From NCBI RefSeq assembly GCF_041820985.1, contig NZ_JBGUAU010000023.1, positions 20,232 through 84,231 on the forward strand: DNA of 64,000 bases, given 5' to 3'. The translations under genes and the position numbers were made by a program. Shown here piece by piece: positions 37,098 to 46,077 of the stretch (position 1 is its first letter; each line of letters begins with the position of its first letter). The DNA is from Evansella sp041820985 (GTDB lineage Bacteria; Bacillota; Bacilli; Bacillales; Salisediminibacteriaceae). The notes below the pieces were generated by a model. It ran no database searches, was not told the DNA's origin, and was given only the letters and a program-made list of their open reading frames with translations.

Positions 37098-38198
37098 TTA
37101 CTTTCCTCCTCCTAAAACACCTACCGCAATTTTTTGATGCGAAACTGGAAAGGCATATTGATCTACATCATTCATATCGACAAACACCATAGAGCTCTCT
37201 GAAAACTTACTTTCATCACTGATCTTAGAAAGAGATCCTACATACACATCAATTTCCCATACTATATGGGAAAAAACATGTTTTACCTTCTGGACAACAT
37301 CTGGACCTATTTCCACAGTAACACCACCTTGTTTTTCCAAAAAAGCAGTAAGGTCCGTAATGCCTTGTTCATATGACTCCATATTTGGAAACTGCCAAAG
37401 CTTTGCTAGTAATCCGGAATCAGGTCGTTTCTCGATAAGTACTTGTCCTTTTTCATTCGTAATAACTACTGCTTTCATATTTTTCCCCACTGGAGGTGTC
37501 TTCTTCTTTTTCACTGGAAGGGATTCTTGCACTCCCTCTTCACGGGCTTTGCAATGAGTCTGTACTGGACAGATTAAACATGCAGGTGAAGTTGGAGTAC
37601 AAATGGTTGCTCCTAATTCCATCATTGCCTGGTTAAAGGAGGAAGGATCTTCTTGAGAAATAATTTCTACAACTATACTCTCAAACTTTTTCCGAGTTGA
37701 GACCTTCATAATATCGTCTTCGATGAGAAAAATTCGCGATAATACTCGCATCACATTTCCATCTACCGCAGGTGCGGGAATATTATAGGCAATACTTAAG
37801 ATCGCCCCAGCCGTATATGGGCCAACACCCTTTAGCTGATGTACTTTTTCAGAGTTGTCAGGTACTTTTCCTCCATACGTTTCTTTCACTTCTTTCACCG
37901 CTTGGTGGAGGTTTCTCGCGCGAGAATAATATCCTAAACCTTCCCATGCCTTTAATACCTTCTCTTCTTCCGCGTTTGCCAAGTCTTCCACCGTTGGAAA
38001 AAGACTCATGAATCGTTCAAAATACGGAATAACAGTTGCTACCTTTGTTTGCTGTAGCATAATCTCAGATACCCAGATTTTATATGGATCTCTTTCTCTT
38101 CTCCAAGGTAAATCACGTTTGTTTTCGTTGTACCACTCTAGAAGGTCTTGTTGAAATTCTTCGATGTTCCACTCCGTAAGTACTTCATTTGTTGACAC
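37098..38198 (-). CDS. mutY: A/G-specific adenine glycosylase MutY
   Basis: The 366-residue DNA repair enzyme removes adenine mispaired with 8-oxoguanine. The catalytic Glu45 lies in SEIMLQQ, the helix-hairpin-helix in LKGVGPYTAGAI, and Asp146 in VDGNVMRV. The 4Fe-4S cysteines Cys200, Cys207, Cys210 and Cys216 have the canonical C-x6-C-x2-C-x5-C spacing. A NUDIX-like C-terminal domain that reads 8-oxoG begins near 235. The start is GTG, about nine bases after AGGAGG. Confidence 0.96.
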   Translation of the reverse strand: MSTNEVLTEWNIEEFQQDLLEWYNENKRDLPWRRERDPYKIWVSEIMLQQTKVATVIPYFERFMSLFPTVEDLANAEEEKVLKAWEGLGYYSRARNLHQAVKEVKETYGGKVPDNSEKVHQLKGVGPYTAGAILSIAYNIPAPAVDGNVMRVLSRIFLIEDDIMKVSTRKKFESIVVEIISQEDPSSFNQAMMELGATICTPTSPACLICPVQTHCKAREEGVQESLPVKKKKTPPVGKNMKAVVITNEKGQVLIEKRPDSGLLAKLWQFPNMESYEQGITDLTAFLEKQGGVTVEIGPDVVQKVKHVFSHIVWEIDVYVGSLSKISDESKFSESSMVFVDMNDVDQYAFPVSHQKIAVGVLGGGK

Positions 38199-38237
38199 TT
38201 ATTGGTTCCTCCTCATATGTTTAAAAAGGTGATTTTT

Positions 38238-38543
38238 CTATTTTTTCAAAAATGCCCAGCAATGTACCTTTTCAATGCCACCTGGCACATACTCGTTTAG
38301 TTTTCCAAACACAGGGTGGTCCTTGTCTTTTCTCCATTTTTTTATAGAGTTGTAATGAGACATTGTAGGAACCTTATACATTTCTACATACAAAGCTCCT
38401 TGATCGGCTGCTTTATACCACTGGAAATCAGTCACTTCATAATCCCCAACTTCTGCACCGATTTTTTCCATCGCTTGTTCGTATTCTTTTACGAGTTCAG
38501 GCTTAATTTTATATTCCATAAAAACTTGAATTTGTTGATTCAT
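38238..38543 (-). CDS. Conserved hypothetical protein, possible dimeric alpha/beta-barrel
   Basis: The 101-residue protein reads like a small ferredoxin-like alpha/beta protein: strand IQVFMEYKI, helix KEYEQAMEKIGAEVG, strand DFQWYKAADQ and ALYVEMYKV. This recalls dimeric alpha/beta-barrel families such as monooxygenase-like or NIPSNAP-like proteins. The call is by secondary-structure feel only. It is upstream of mutY in the same direction with a 39-bp gap, so it may belong to the mutY-SDR transcript. Function unknown. Confidence 0.65.
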   Translation of the reverse strand: MNQQIQVFMEYKIKPELVKEYEQAMEKIGAEVGDYEVTDFQWYKAADQGALYVEMYKVPTMSHYNSIKKWRKDKDHPVFGKLNEYVPGGIEKVHCWAFLKK

Positions 38544-38715
38544 TCAATATTCTCCTTTTGAAAACTATCTATTTTGGGTAATAATAAAGATATAGAAAAT
38601 TGTTCACGTGTTTCGGAAATTTACGAAGCTCAAATCTAAATTACATATACAATTTACTTCTTCATTGTATTATTGTATCAAGAAACCCCATTCTCATCAT
38701 CAAGGAGTGAAGAAA

Positions 38716-39699
38716 ATGGATACAGGAACACATGTGGTGATGGGGGTCGCTATCGGAGGATTAGCAACACTTGATCCAGTTGTTTCAAGCAACCCCGCTA
38801 TGACCCAAGCAGTTATGATTGGAGCCATTGTCGGATCTCAAGCGCCAGATTTTGATACTATTTTGAAGTTAAAAAATAATGCTGTTTACATCCGAAATCA
38901 TCGTGGCGTCACCCACTCTATACCATTTTTGTTTATTTGGCCAACAGCAATTACCCTTTTATTAGGATCATTAATGCCAAATATTCAGCTATTCCACTTG
39001 TTTATGTGGACATTTTTAGCAGTGTTTTTACATGTGTTTGTCGACATCTTTAATGCTTATGGAACAAAAGCATTAGCACCAATACAAGATAAATGGATTG
39101 CATTAGGGATTATTAATATTTTTGATCCCTTCATTTTCATTGCACATATCATAGGTATTGTCATGTGGAGATTTGGATCAGACCCTGGCTGGACATTCCT
39201 TACTATGTACATTATCATAATTGGCTATTATTTATGGCGTATTTGGACCCATCGCAAAGTGTATGAAGAGTTAAAAAGAAAACATCCTGATTCCACTCAT
39301 ATCTTTATTTCACCTACGTTCCGTTGGAGTTCTTGGCATGTTGTAATTCGAACGAAGGAAAAAATGCATGTTGCCAAGGTGCGAGGTTTAGACGTCCAGT
39401 ATTTTGAAACATATCCATTTGAACCAATACCAGATGATGAAATCATCAATGCGGCACGTAAAGACGATGCTAACCTAAAAGCATTTCTATCTTTTTCCCC
39501 TGCCTATAGGTGGGAAGTTACAGAAGAGGATCATGGCTATACAGTAAAATTTGTTGATTTACGATATCGCAGCAAAGGACACTATCCCTTTATCGCTATC
39601 GTTCGTCTTGATTCAAACTTGAATATACTCTCTTCTTATACGGGATGGATTTATAACACAGAAACACTTCAGCGGAAATTGGAATTTATACCCACCTAA
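38716..39699 (+). CDS. yfhP: Membrane-bound metal-dependent hydrolase, YfhP-like
   Basis: The 327-residue protein equals B. subtilis YfhP in length. It starts MDTGTHVVMGVAIGG, the conserved opening of the YdjM/YfhP (LexA-binding, inner membrane-associated hydrolase) family. Histidine-rich motifs HRGVTHS and HVFVDIFNAYG could bind metal. About four membrane helices lie within the first 210 residues, and a soluble domain follows. AAGGAG precedes the ATG at 38716; the frame is open further upstream but lacks a good start. It is divergent from the mutY transcript, as in B. subtilis. Confidence 0.88.
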   Translation: MDTGTHVVMGVAIGGLATLDPVVSSNPAMTQAVMIGAIVGSQAPDFDTILKLKNNAVYIRNHRGVTHSIPFLFIWPTAITLLLGSLMPNIQLFHLFMWTFLAVFLHVFVDIFNAYGTKALAPIQDKWIALGIINIFDPFIFIAHIIGIVMWRFGSDPGWTFLTMYIIIIGYYLWRIWTHRKVYEELKRKHPDSTHIFISPTFRWSSWHVVIRTKEKMHVAKVRGLDVQYFETYPFEPIPDDEIINAARKDDANLKAFLSFSPAYRWEVTEEDHGYTVKFVDLRYRSKGHYPFIAIVRLDSNLNILSSYTGWIYNTETLQRKLEFIPT

Positions 39700-39700
39700 C

Positions 39701-39746
39701 AAAAGGGTGTCCGAAAGGTTGATTGTAACCTTTTAGACACCCTTTT
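39701..39746. terminator. Bidirectional terminator between yfhP and yfhJ
   Basis: AAAAGGGTGTC and GACACCCTTTT are perfect 11-bp arms, with an inner AAGGTT/AACCTT stem. It serves both convergent genes. Confidence 0.85.
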
Positions 39747-39751
39747 CCCTC

Positions 39752-40018
39752 TTAATGATAAAAACGTTTTTTTTCAAACAACTCACGGTATTTCGGCTTC
39801 TCTAGCAGCACTTCATGAAGCCGAGGTCCGTAGTGATCTATCCATTCTAATAAGACTTTTTCTGTCATATCTTTCCCTTTATATTTGTGTCCAGCTTTCG
39901 CGTAAGTGGATTCAAAATCTTCCCATAAGAGTTCAATCCACGTTCTTGCTTCCGAGTAAGACATGTTGTCATTGTGCTCCAACAACCGATTTGTTAATCT
40001 TTCGAAATAATCATTCAC
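39752..40018 (-). CDS. yfhJ: YfhJ-like WVELL protein
   Basis: This 88-residue protein has the family signature ARTWIELLWEDFESTYAKAG (WVELL family) and ends in a basic region. It is near sspK and yfhH as in B. subtilis. The start is taken as GTG at 40018, nine bases after AAGGGGG. A longer reading from TTG at 40039 has no ribosome-binding site. Function unknown. Confidence 0.8.
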   Translation of the reverse strand: MNDYFERLTNRLLEHNDNMSYSEARTWIELLWEDFESTYAKAGHKYKGKDMTEKVLLEWIDHYGPRLHEVLLEKPKYRELFEKKRFYH

Positions 40019-40166
40019 CTTTTTGAACCCCCTTGTCAAGAATTACAATTCATTTTATTTTGTAAGCATCGCACACTATAAATGCTCCATTAAACTTTTT
40101 TTCGGAAAAACAGTGTGGTTTTCCATGGAAGTTTGTTACTTCCTACAATTGAAGGAGGGTATTTCA

Positions 40167-40319
40167 TTGCGAAATAAAGCAAAAGGTTTTCCACATCATA
40201 AGGACATTGATGGTGTACCACGAGCAAAGGCTCAATATGCTTCACGAAGAGCAGATGGAACCATAAATACTCATCCAGCGGAAAGAATGCAAGCATCTTC
40301 TCATAGAGAAAATGAGTAA
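40167..40319 (+). CDS. sspK: Small acid-soluble spore protein SspK
   Basis: This 50-residue protein reads (M)RNKAKGFPHHKDIDG, then VPRAKAQYASRRADGTINTH and PAERMQASSHRENE, matching the SspK family closely in length and sequence. SspK is a minor SASP made in the forespore. The start is TTG at 40167, seven bases after GAAGGAGGG. A longer in-frame reading from 40023 does not fit the family. A strong terminator follows. Confidence 0.92.
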   Translation: MRNKAKGFPHHKDIDGVPRAKAQYASRRADGTINTHPAERMQASSHRENE

Positions 40320-40338
40320 GAGCTTCGATTTGTTGTGT

Positions 40339-40374
40339 GTATCAAAGGGTCATTCCGACCTTTTGATACTTTTT
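40339..40374 (+). terminator. Terminator of sspK
   Basis: GTATCAAAGGGTC and GACCTTTTGATAC pair over 13 bp with one G-T pair, a five-base loop and five T. Confidence 0.9.
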
Positions 40375-40411
40375 ACCTTCAAATCATCTGCTTTGCTCCA
40401 GAAGCTTTTTA

Positions 40412-40726
40412 CTACTTTTTCGATCCCAACAAGGAAATTGGCAATGCCTCTTCCTCTTGACCATTATTTCGATGCCCCCAGGCGAATACCCCGTTCATAT
40501 AAACAATACGAAATGTTTCTGCTTCTGAATTCCTAATTTCATAAACATCATCTGGCTTGAATACAGATGGATCCATCATATACGCTTGTGCCATTGTAAT
40601 TTTACGTTCATGCACAGCAAATTCGTTGATCATCCCCATTTGTTCGGCCTTTTGTGCTTTTACTTTTAGTTGAGCAATTTCGTCCATTAGCTCTTGGTGT
40701 GTCATTTCACTGTATTTCTTATCCAT
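40412..40726 (-). CDS. yfhH: YfhH-like protein (DUF1811)
   Basis: The 104-residue protein starts with an acidic helix (MSDKK-like opening, here MDKKYSEMTHQELMDEIAQL) and has the family segments INEFAVHERKITMAQAYMMD and YEIRNSEAETFRIVYMNGVFAWG. It matches B. subtilis YfhH in length and neighbourhood. The C-terminal part resembles a small beta-barrel. Function unknown. It converges with sspK. Confidence 0.85.
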   Translation of the reverse strand: MDKKYSEMTHQELMDEIAQLKVKAQKAEQMGMINEFAVHERKITMAQAYMMDPSVFKPDDVYEIRNSEAETFRIVYMNGVFAWGHRNNGQEEEALPISLLGSKK

Positions 40727-40830
40727 TATGGCCCCCTCTTAAAACTTTGTAGTCCCATTTAATCATATTATAAATGGAGAACAAATTGTGGAAAAGGAAT
40801 TTGCATTTTGTTTTGGAAAACTTCGGGTGT

Positions 40831-40934
40831 TTTTCCATTTCTGCTCTCATCCCAGCTCTTAACGGAAATTAAACGCACGTTGTTTTCCATTTCCGCTAAA
40901 ACCCAATGACATATGGAAAACAAAGTACTTTTTT
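40831..40934. repeat. Two-copy 52-bp tandem repeat (family E)
   Basis: TTTTCCATTTCTGCT at 40831 recurs as TTTTCCATTTCCGCT at 40883, exactly 52 bp later. The repeats lie in the gene-free gap between yfhH and the lactate permease (40727-40952). The sequence is unrelated to the other 52-bp families by eye. Only the first ~20 bases of the two units are well conserved. Confidence 0.6.
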
Positions 40935-40952
40935 CCACCCCTAAGAGTGTCA

Positions 40953-42623
40953 TCACCTCAACACCGACAACACTAAGCCTATTACCCCTGTAAAAATCGC
41001 GTAATAGAGCATTGGAACGATGGTCATTCTTATAATCGTTCCTTCCTTTCCAACAAGTCCAACTACAGAAGCTGCTGCAACCACGTTTAGAACACAGATC
41101 ATATTACCTCCATTAGCTCCTAATATCTGTAGGGAAAGGATAAGCCGAGGGTCAGCTCCGATTTGATCCGCAACACTCGTCTGAAACAAAGAAAACATCA
41201 TGTTACTAAAGGTTGCACTACCAGAGATAAACGAGCCCAACGCACCAATGAATGGAGCAACGACAGGCCAAGCTCCTCCCATTAACGCAGATACTGTGTT
41301 CGCTAATTCAAGTGGCATACTGAGCAATCCACTTTCGTTTACACCTGAATTAATAAAAATTCGCACCATAGGAACGGCAGTAAATAGTGTGATTGCAGTT
41401 CCTACAACCGCTGTACCTGAACGTGTAAATGCAGCCATGGCCATCTTACCGCTCATTCCATGAATAAATATTGTACAAATTACAACGATTAGAAAAACAA
41501 AGCCTGGTAAATAAAAGGGCTCTAAATTTGCACTTATATTGGAACCCAAAATATCAGACCAGCCTACTTGAATACTTCTTAGGAATGTTTTCAAAGGTAA
41601 AACTTCTAGTCGTGTTAAAACAAGAATAAAGCCAACAAGCAAGTAAGGAATCCACGCCTTTACTAGTGACAATTGAACTCTTGGTTTCATATCCGTATCA
41701 TTTGCATCTAAATTACCAATCCATCCTTCAAGCCAGTTTTCTCTTTTAGGAAAATCCCATTCCTCTTTTGGTAACAAGAATCCTTTTTTCACCGCTGGAA
41801 CCACAATAGCTAGGCCCACTAATCCACCAAAGATAGAAGGGAATTCAGGTCCTAAAAACGTAGCAACGAGAAAAGCTGGAACAGTAAAACTTAAACCAGC
41901 AAAAATGGCAAATTTCCAGATAGCTAGTCCTTCTTTCCATGATTTGTTTTCCCCGAAAAAACGAGTAAGCATAGCGACAATTATTAGAGGCATGGTTGTT
42001 CCAACGATAATGTCAATTTGCATCACTTGTGCAGCTATCTCTCGAAGGAAAAAAAACATACCTCCGCTTTCCGCTACATACGATTGAGCAACTTGCGTTA
42101 TTGTTGCGCCTTCCTGCAACCCTTGATCAATCCCGACAATTACGGGAGTACCAACAGCCCCAAAAGAAACAGGACTACTATCAGCAATTAACGCTAGAAC
42201 CACTGCAGCTAGTGGTGGAAAACCAAGCGCTACAAGTAAAGGAGCACCAATTGCAGGTGGTGTTCCAAATCCTGCTGCCCCTTCAATAAATGCACCAAAT
42301 AGCCAGGCAATAATAATTAATTGAACTCTCCGATCCCCTGTTATTCCCATAAAACTCGTTCGAATCGTGTCTATTGCTCCTGAAAGTTTTAACGTATTTA
42401 ATAATAAGATCGCCCCAAAAACAATATATAAAATAGAAATACCTACAATGATGCCTTCAATCATGGAAGCTGCAATAATTTGAAACGGTACTTGCCAATA
42501 AACTACAGCTAATACAGCCGTTGCAAATAGACTAATTGCCATTGCTTTCACTGCTGGAAATCGAAATACAACAAGAAATAACATGACAGATATAATAGGA
42601 GTGAGTGCTACAATCGTCTTCAT
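40953..42623 (-). CDS. lctP: L-lactate permease (LctP family)
   Basis: This 556-residue protein has at least a dozen hydrophobic helices and the LctP landmarks GAFIEGAAGFGTPPAIGAPL, SSPVSFGAVGTPV and GALGSFISGSATFSNMMF. The family imports L-lactate (and glycolate) with protons. The second of two close ATG codons (42623) is chosen because AGGAA lies six bases before it and touches the first. There is no lactate oxidation operon beside it. It separates yfhH from recX, which are closer in B. subtilis. Confidence 0.92.
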   Translation of the reverse strand: MKTIVALTPIISVMLFLVVFRFPAVKAMAISLFATAVLAVVYWQVPFQIIAASMIEGIIVGISILYIVFGAILLLNTLKLSGAIDTIRTSFMGITGDRRVQLIIIAWLFGAFIEGAAGFGTPPAIGAPLLVALGFPPLAAVVLALIADSSPVSFGAVGTPVIVGIDQGLQEGATITQVAQSYVAESGGMFFFLREIAAQVMQIDIIVGTTMPLIIVAMLTRFFGENKSWKEGLAIWKFAIFAGLSFTVPAFLVATFLGPEFPSIFGGLVGLAIVVPAVKKGFLLPKEEWDFPKRENWLEGWIGNLDANDTDMKPRVQLSLVKAWIPYLLVGFILVLTRLEVLPLKTFLRSIQVGWSDILGSNISANLEPFYLPGFVFLIVVICTIFIHGMSGKMAMAAFTRSGTAVVGTAITLFTAVPMVRIFINSGVNESGLLSMPLELANTVSALMGGAWPVVAPFIGALGSFISGSATFSNMMFSLFQTSVADQIGADPRLILSLQILGANGGNMICVLNVVAAASVVGLVGKEGTIIRMTIVPMLYYAIFTGVIGLVLSVLR

Positions 42624-42816
42624 ATCCATTTCCTTTCTTTATGTAAAATCTATTAAATACTTAGCTTATCGCAAAGTACTTAATAGCAACAACATAGGTT
42701 TTATGCTTTACCCCTTTAGAAGGTTAAGTATTTCTTATGTATAAAAAGCATGTAAGAGACCTCTATACATACTTGTTACATTCCCCTATTCCACCCTAAT
42801 TTATGAAAAATGTAGT

Positions 42817-43635
42817 TCATCTCTCTTTATTTCCCTGAAGCCAACGGTCAATTAAATCCATAGTAAAGCCCTTTTGATATAACTGCTGCTTTATCCGTTG
42901 ATTTTGTTCCCACTCATCATATTTACTAAACTTCTTAAGTGCCTTTTCTCCTTGCTTATTCAGCGCCGTCCATTCAACATCTTCTACATCTTGCTCTTTC
43001 AAACTAACCTCTATGGCCTCATTGATAACATTGGAAGTATATCCTTTCTGAAGCAAAAATTGATATAGCTTTTGTTTTCTCATGCGTAGACCATCAGAAC
43101 GATAACTAGAAGATTTTTTGATTGCAACAGCAATCGCATTATCTATTTGTTCTTGTAGCGGATATTCTTGAAGTGCTACATCAATTCGTTTTTGAGAAAT
43201 TCCCTTTTCATACAATTCTTGCTCAATAAGCTTAGGACCTTTTTTCTGTGTGTTTTTTTTCGTTCGAACAAAAGCATTAGCGAACATTTGATCATCCAAA
43301 AACTGTAGCTCCTTTAGTCTGTCTAAAATTTGTAGAGCCTTCTCGTTTGGGATATCCATATCTTTTAGATAATCCAATACCTCTTTTTCCGAGCGCATCC
43401 GATAGGAAAGATAGTTTAGCGTTTTTTGAAAAGCTTTATCTATATTATCCTCCGAGCGAATTGTTTCAATATCTTCTTCCGACAATTCTAATCCTTTGCT
43501 TAAGTGACGACGTATTAAAATGTCCTCTGAGACAGTAAAACCGTACTGCTCTTCCTTGGATTTTGGATCTGTTATGTATACGTGAAATCTATCTTTTCTT
43601 TTTTTAGCAATTGTTATTTTGGATATTATGGGCAT
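42817..43635 (-). CDS. recX: Recombination regulator RecX
   Basis: The 272-residue protein is built of three-helix RecX repeats, visible as AFQKTLNYLSYRMRSEKEVLDYL, ANAFVRTKKNTQKKGPKLIEQEL and LYQFLLQKGYTSNVINEAIE-type segments. RecX binds RecA filaments and modulates recombination and SOS. Length and neighbourhood (next to yfhF) fit B. subtilis RecX. It stands alone on the minus strand. Confidence 0.92.
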   Translation of the reverse strand: MPIISKITIAKKRKDRFHVYITDPKSKEEQYGFTVSEDILIRRHLSKGLELSEEDIETIRSEDNIDKAFQKTLNYLSYRMRSEKEVLDYLKDMDIPNEKALQILDRLKELQFLDDQMFANAFVRTKKNTQKKGPKLIEQELYEKGISQKRIDVALQEYPLQEQIDNAIAVAIKKSSSYRSDGLRMRKQKLYQFLLQKGYTSNVINEAIEVSLKEQDVEDVEWTALNKQGEKALKKFSKYDEWEQNQRIKQQLYQKGFTMDLIDRWLQGNKER

Positions 43636-43733
43636 GCTCTCACCTCCTCCTTATACTATCATATCTACCTTGAAAATACGTATCACAGACTATCTAGTAA
43701 TACTAACTTTGTTGTTTATTATTCCATTCGATT

Positions 43734-43862
43734 CAGCCCACTCCTTTCCAGTGGGGAGTTGCTGAGCCTCCTCACGACTCCGTCGCTGCGGTGTCTCGCC
43801 TTTACTCTGCTTCCCACCGGAGTTCGTGGACCTGCGCCCATTGCATATATAGTTAAAAATAC
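43734..43862. repeat. Dispersed GC-rich repeat, copy at 43.8 kb
   Basis: The stretch has inverted halves (CCACTCC...GTGGGGAGTTG and TTCCCACCGGAGTT). It contains TCTCGCCTTTA then CTCTGCTTCCC at 43794-43815, shared with 18.86 kb. It lies in the 430-bp spacer between recX and yfhF, where I see no gene. It resembles the non-coding repeat class at 4.8 kb. Confidence 0.6.
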
Positions 43863-44068
43863 TATCAATACTCATTGAGTATTTTCATATTCCATGGTGA
43901 AATAATCACTTTGATGGAAGTCTACTGAAAATCCGTAACCTCAATAAGTGGTTAACCTATCAAGTATATCAGAGTCTGTGTAAGAGCTGGTCCTTGAAAA
44001 AATGTTTCGTATTTCTGTTAAAAAGGGAATGTGGTGTATATAATTTAGCTATATGAGGAGGGGTTTCT

Positions 44069-44968
44069 ATGAAAATTGCAATCGCAGGTGGATCTGGATT
44101 CATAGGAAAAACGGTTAGCTCGAAATTAATTGAATTGAATCATGACGTTTATATTTTGACAAGAAATCCTAACAATAAACAAAAAAAAGGTGTTCAGTTT
44201 GTTCAATGGTTGTCTAAAGGCTCTACGCCCGAGAAAGAGCTAGAAGGAATTGATGCTTTCATAAACCTAGCAGGAGAAAATTTAAATAGTGGACGTTGGA
44301 CGAAAGCAAAGAAAGAAGAAATCTTACAAAGCAGAATTTCAGCTACAAACGAAGTTGTGCGAATTATTAAAGCCCTTAAAAAGAAACCGGAAGTACTAGT
44401 AAATGGATCTGCTGTCGGTTTTTACGGAACATCCATACAGAACACCTTTACCGAGGCAGACAGTCATCCCGGCAGTGATTTTCTAGCTACGGTTGTTCGT
44501 GAATGGGAAAATACAGCTTCAAAGGCATCGGACGACGTGCGTGTGGTATTCTCCCGATTCGGAATGGTGATCGACAAAGATGAAGGCGCACTCAAAAAAA
44601 TGTTACTTCCCTTCAAATTGTTTATTGGAGGAAACTTAGGATCTGGTCAACAATGGATGTCATGGGTACACATTGAAGATGTAGCAAACACACTTATTTT
44701 TTGCATAGAAAACAAGCAATTAGAAGGCCCTGTTAATGTAACTGCTCCAAATCCAGTACGGATGAAAGAGTTTGGTAAAACAGTTGCTGCTGAGTTAGGA
44801 CGCCCATACTGGGCACCTGTTCCTGGGTTCTTCCTGCGTGTGGCATTAGGCGAAATGAGCGTGTTGGTTGTAGAAGGCCAGCGTGTTTTACCGAAAAAAT
44901 TAGAAGAAGCGAATTTTCAGTTCCAATTTCCTGAGTTGACTCCAGCTATTAAAGATTTATTATCATAG
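44069..44968 (+). CDS. yfhF: Nucleoside-diphosphate-sugar epimerase-like protein YfhF
   Basis: The 299-residue protein begins MKIAIAGGSGFIGKTV, a GxxGxxG NAD(P)-binding motif, and has NLAGENLNSGRWTKAKKEEI, NGSAVGFYG and a C-terminal segment PVNVTAPNPVRMKEF. All are typical of the TIGR01777 (YfcH/YfhF) branch of the extended SDR family. The substrate is unknown. AGGAGGGG precedes the ATG. Confidence 0.92.
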   Translation: MKIAIAGGSGFIGKTVSSKLIELNHDVYILTRNPNNKQKKGVQFVQWLSKGSTPEKELEGIDAFINLAGENLNSGRWTKAKKEEILQSRISATNEVVRIIKALKKKPEVLVNGSAVGFYGTSIQNTFTEADSHPGSDFLATVVREWENTASKASDDVRVVFSRFGMVIDKDEGALKKMLLPFKLFIGGNLGSGQQWMSWVHIEDVANTLIFCIENKQLEGPVNVTAPNPVRMKEFGKTVAAELGRPYWAPVPGFFLRVALGEMSVLVVEGQRVLPKKLEEANFQFQFPELTPAIKDLLS

Positions 44969-45207
44969 AGTACTTTATGTTCATTCTTTATGACGATGTT
45001 GCGGCGACGAGGCAATTCCACTTCCAATCTTGGGATTGTCTCGCAACTATTGCACCACGATCATGCAACTCCAACTCTTCTTTCTTTTCTCCGTTCGTGC
45101 TCCTTGAAGCTCCAGCCAAAACTGCATGTGAAAAGTGTCGACATTTGTATAACTTTTCCTGTTGATGGTCATACTAGTTAGGACAATAAAACAATGAGGT
45201 GAGCGAA
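44969..45207. other. Gene-free spacer before yfhE
   Basis: Short ORFs of about 60 codons occur but have no ribosome-binding site and no family character. TTGC(G/A)... segments at 44999 and 45050 are faintly repeated about 51 bp apart; this may be a decayed tandem duplication. Nothing else is seen. Confidence 0.35.
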
Positions 45208-45333
45208 ATGGAAAGCAAGAAAAGAAAGATTAAAGACGAGCGAAAAGTGTTAAGTAAAACTCAAGAAGTATTATATCAACATGAGTTTAAAGCTGCTGAT
45301 CGAGCTTTTAACCGTTCAAAAGGAAATTTATAA
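45208..45333 (+). CDS. yfhE: Small protein YfhE
   Basis: This 41-residue, very basic protein reads MESKKRKIKDERKVLSKTQE then VLYQHEFKAADRAFNR, ending SKGNL. It matches the small YfhE family of Bacillus and lies between yfhF and yfhD as in B. subtilis. GAGGTGAG precedes the ATG. Function unknown. Confidence 0.85.
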   Translation: MESKKRKIKDERKVLSKTQEVLYQHEFKAADRAFNRSKGNL

Positions 45334-45371
45334 TCTAGCTTTCCAACAACCAGATGAAAGGGTGACCTTCT

Positions 45372-45536
45372 ATGCATAATGAAAAAGATCGCACTAATAC
45401 AAACAATCAAGACACAGAAGACATCTCTGTAAACATTGAGGAAGAGTATTCCGAGGAACTTGCTGATGTAGAAGATCGTGAAGCTCAAGCACGTGCAAAA
45501 GCAGCAGATACAAGAGTACACAAAGATAATATATAA
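45372..45536 (+). CDS. yfhD: Small acidic protein YfhD
   Basis: The 54-residue protein is hydrophilic, with an acidic middle (NIEEEYSEELADVEDREAQA) and a basic end (RAKAADTRVHKDNI). It fits the YfhD family, and its position after yfhE is as in B. subtilis. GGTGA lies six bases before the ATG. Function unknown. Confidence 0.82.
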   Translation: MHNEKDRTNTNNQDTEDISVNIEEEYSEELADVEDREAQARAKAADTRVHKDNI

Positions 45537-45539
45537 TTA

Positions 45540-45597
45540 AAAGCGAAGCTTTTTCATGGTTCCTCTTTGCAATCATGAAAGAACTTCGCTTTTTTTA
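45540..45597 (+). terminator. Terminator after yfhD
   Basis: AAGCGAAG and CTTCGCTT with an inner TTTCATG/CATGAAA stem form a long hairpin followed by TTTTTT, just after the stop codon. Confidence 0.9.
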
Positions 45598-45742
45598 TCA
45601 AAGAAAAACTTCATGTAAGATCCCCTCCCCCTTTAAAATATTGTGACACTATAAACTTTCTTTTCGTTTTCGGTGTTCAAAAGAAGAAATTAAAGGTATC
45701 ATTAGAGTGTAACTAATTTTTATATAAGGGGAATAGATCAAA

Positions 45743-45955
45743 ATGATGATGGTGGATTTTCCAGTTTTTCTATTTTTGTTTCTCTTGATCGGCCTAGGGT
45801 TATTTATACTTAACATCGTTACAAGTATTTGGGCTTATCGAGATTCATTGCGGCATGGAAATAGTAAAGAATTCAGTATCGTTGTTTTAATAGGCACATT
45901 ATTTTTCCCTGTAGTTGGCCTTATCGTTTATTTAGTGATTCGGAAGGATGCATGA
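45743..45955 (+). CDS. Small membrane protein, PLDc_N-like
   Basis: This 70-residue protein has two membrane helices joined by a short basic loop. The text IVTSIWAYRDSLRHGNSKEF and the ending FPVVGLIVYLVIRKDA recall the phospholipase D N-terminal-like (PLDc_N) small membrane domain. AGGGGA precedes the ATG. It appears monocistronic. Function unknown. Confidence 0.7.
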   Translation: MMMVDFPVFLFLFLLIGLGLFILNIVTSIWAYRDSLRHGNSKEFSIVVLIGTLFFPVVGLIVYLVIRKDA

Positions 45956-46077
45956 TTCAAAGAACCATACATCTAAGAAAATTCCTTTCATTCAACTCCA
46001 TTGTAAAAGTAAGTACACATTTCAATACACGTACTGAACTGTAAAAAATATGAATTAATGAAAGGATAGGTGAGCGT

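Noticed and set aside
44977..45181. Short plus-strand ORFs of about 62 codons between yfhF and yfhE
   Set aside because: There is no proper ribosome-binding site, two frames are open over the same DNA, and the sequences look non-coding.
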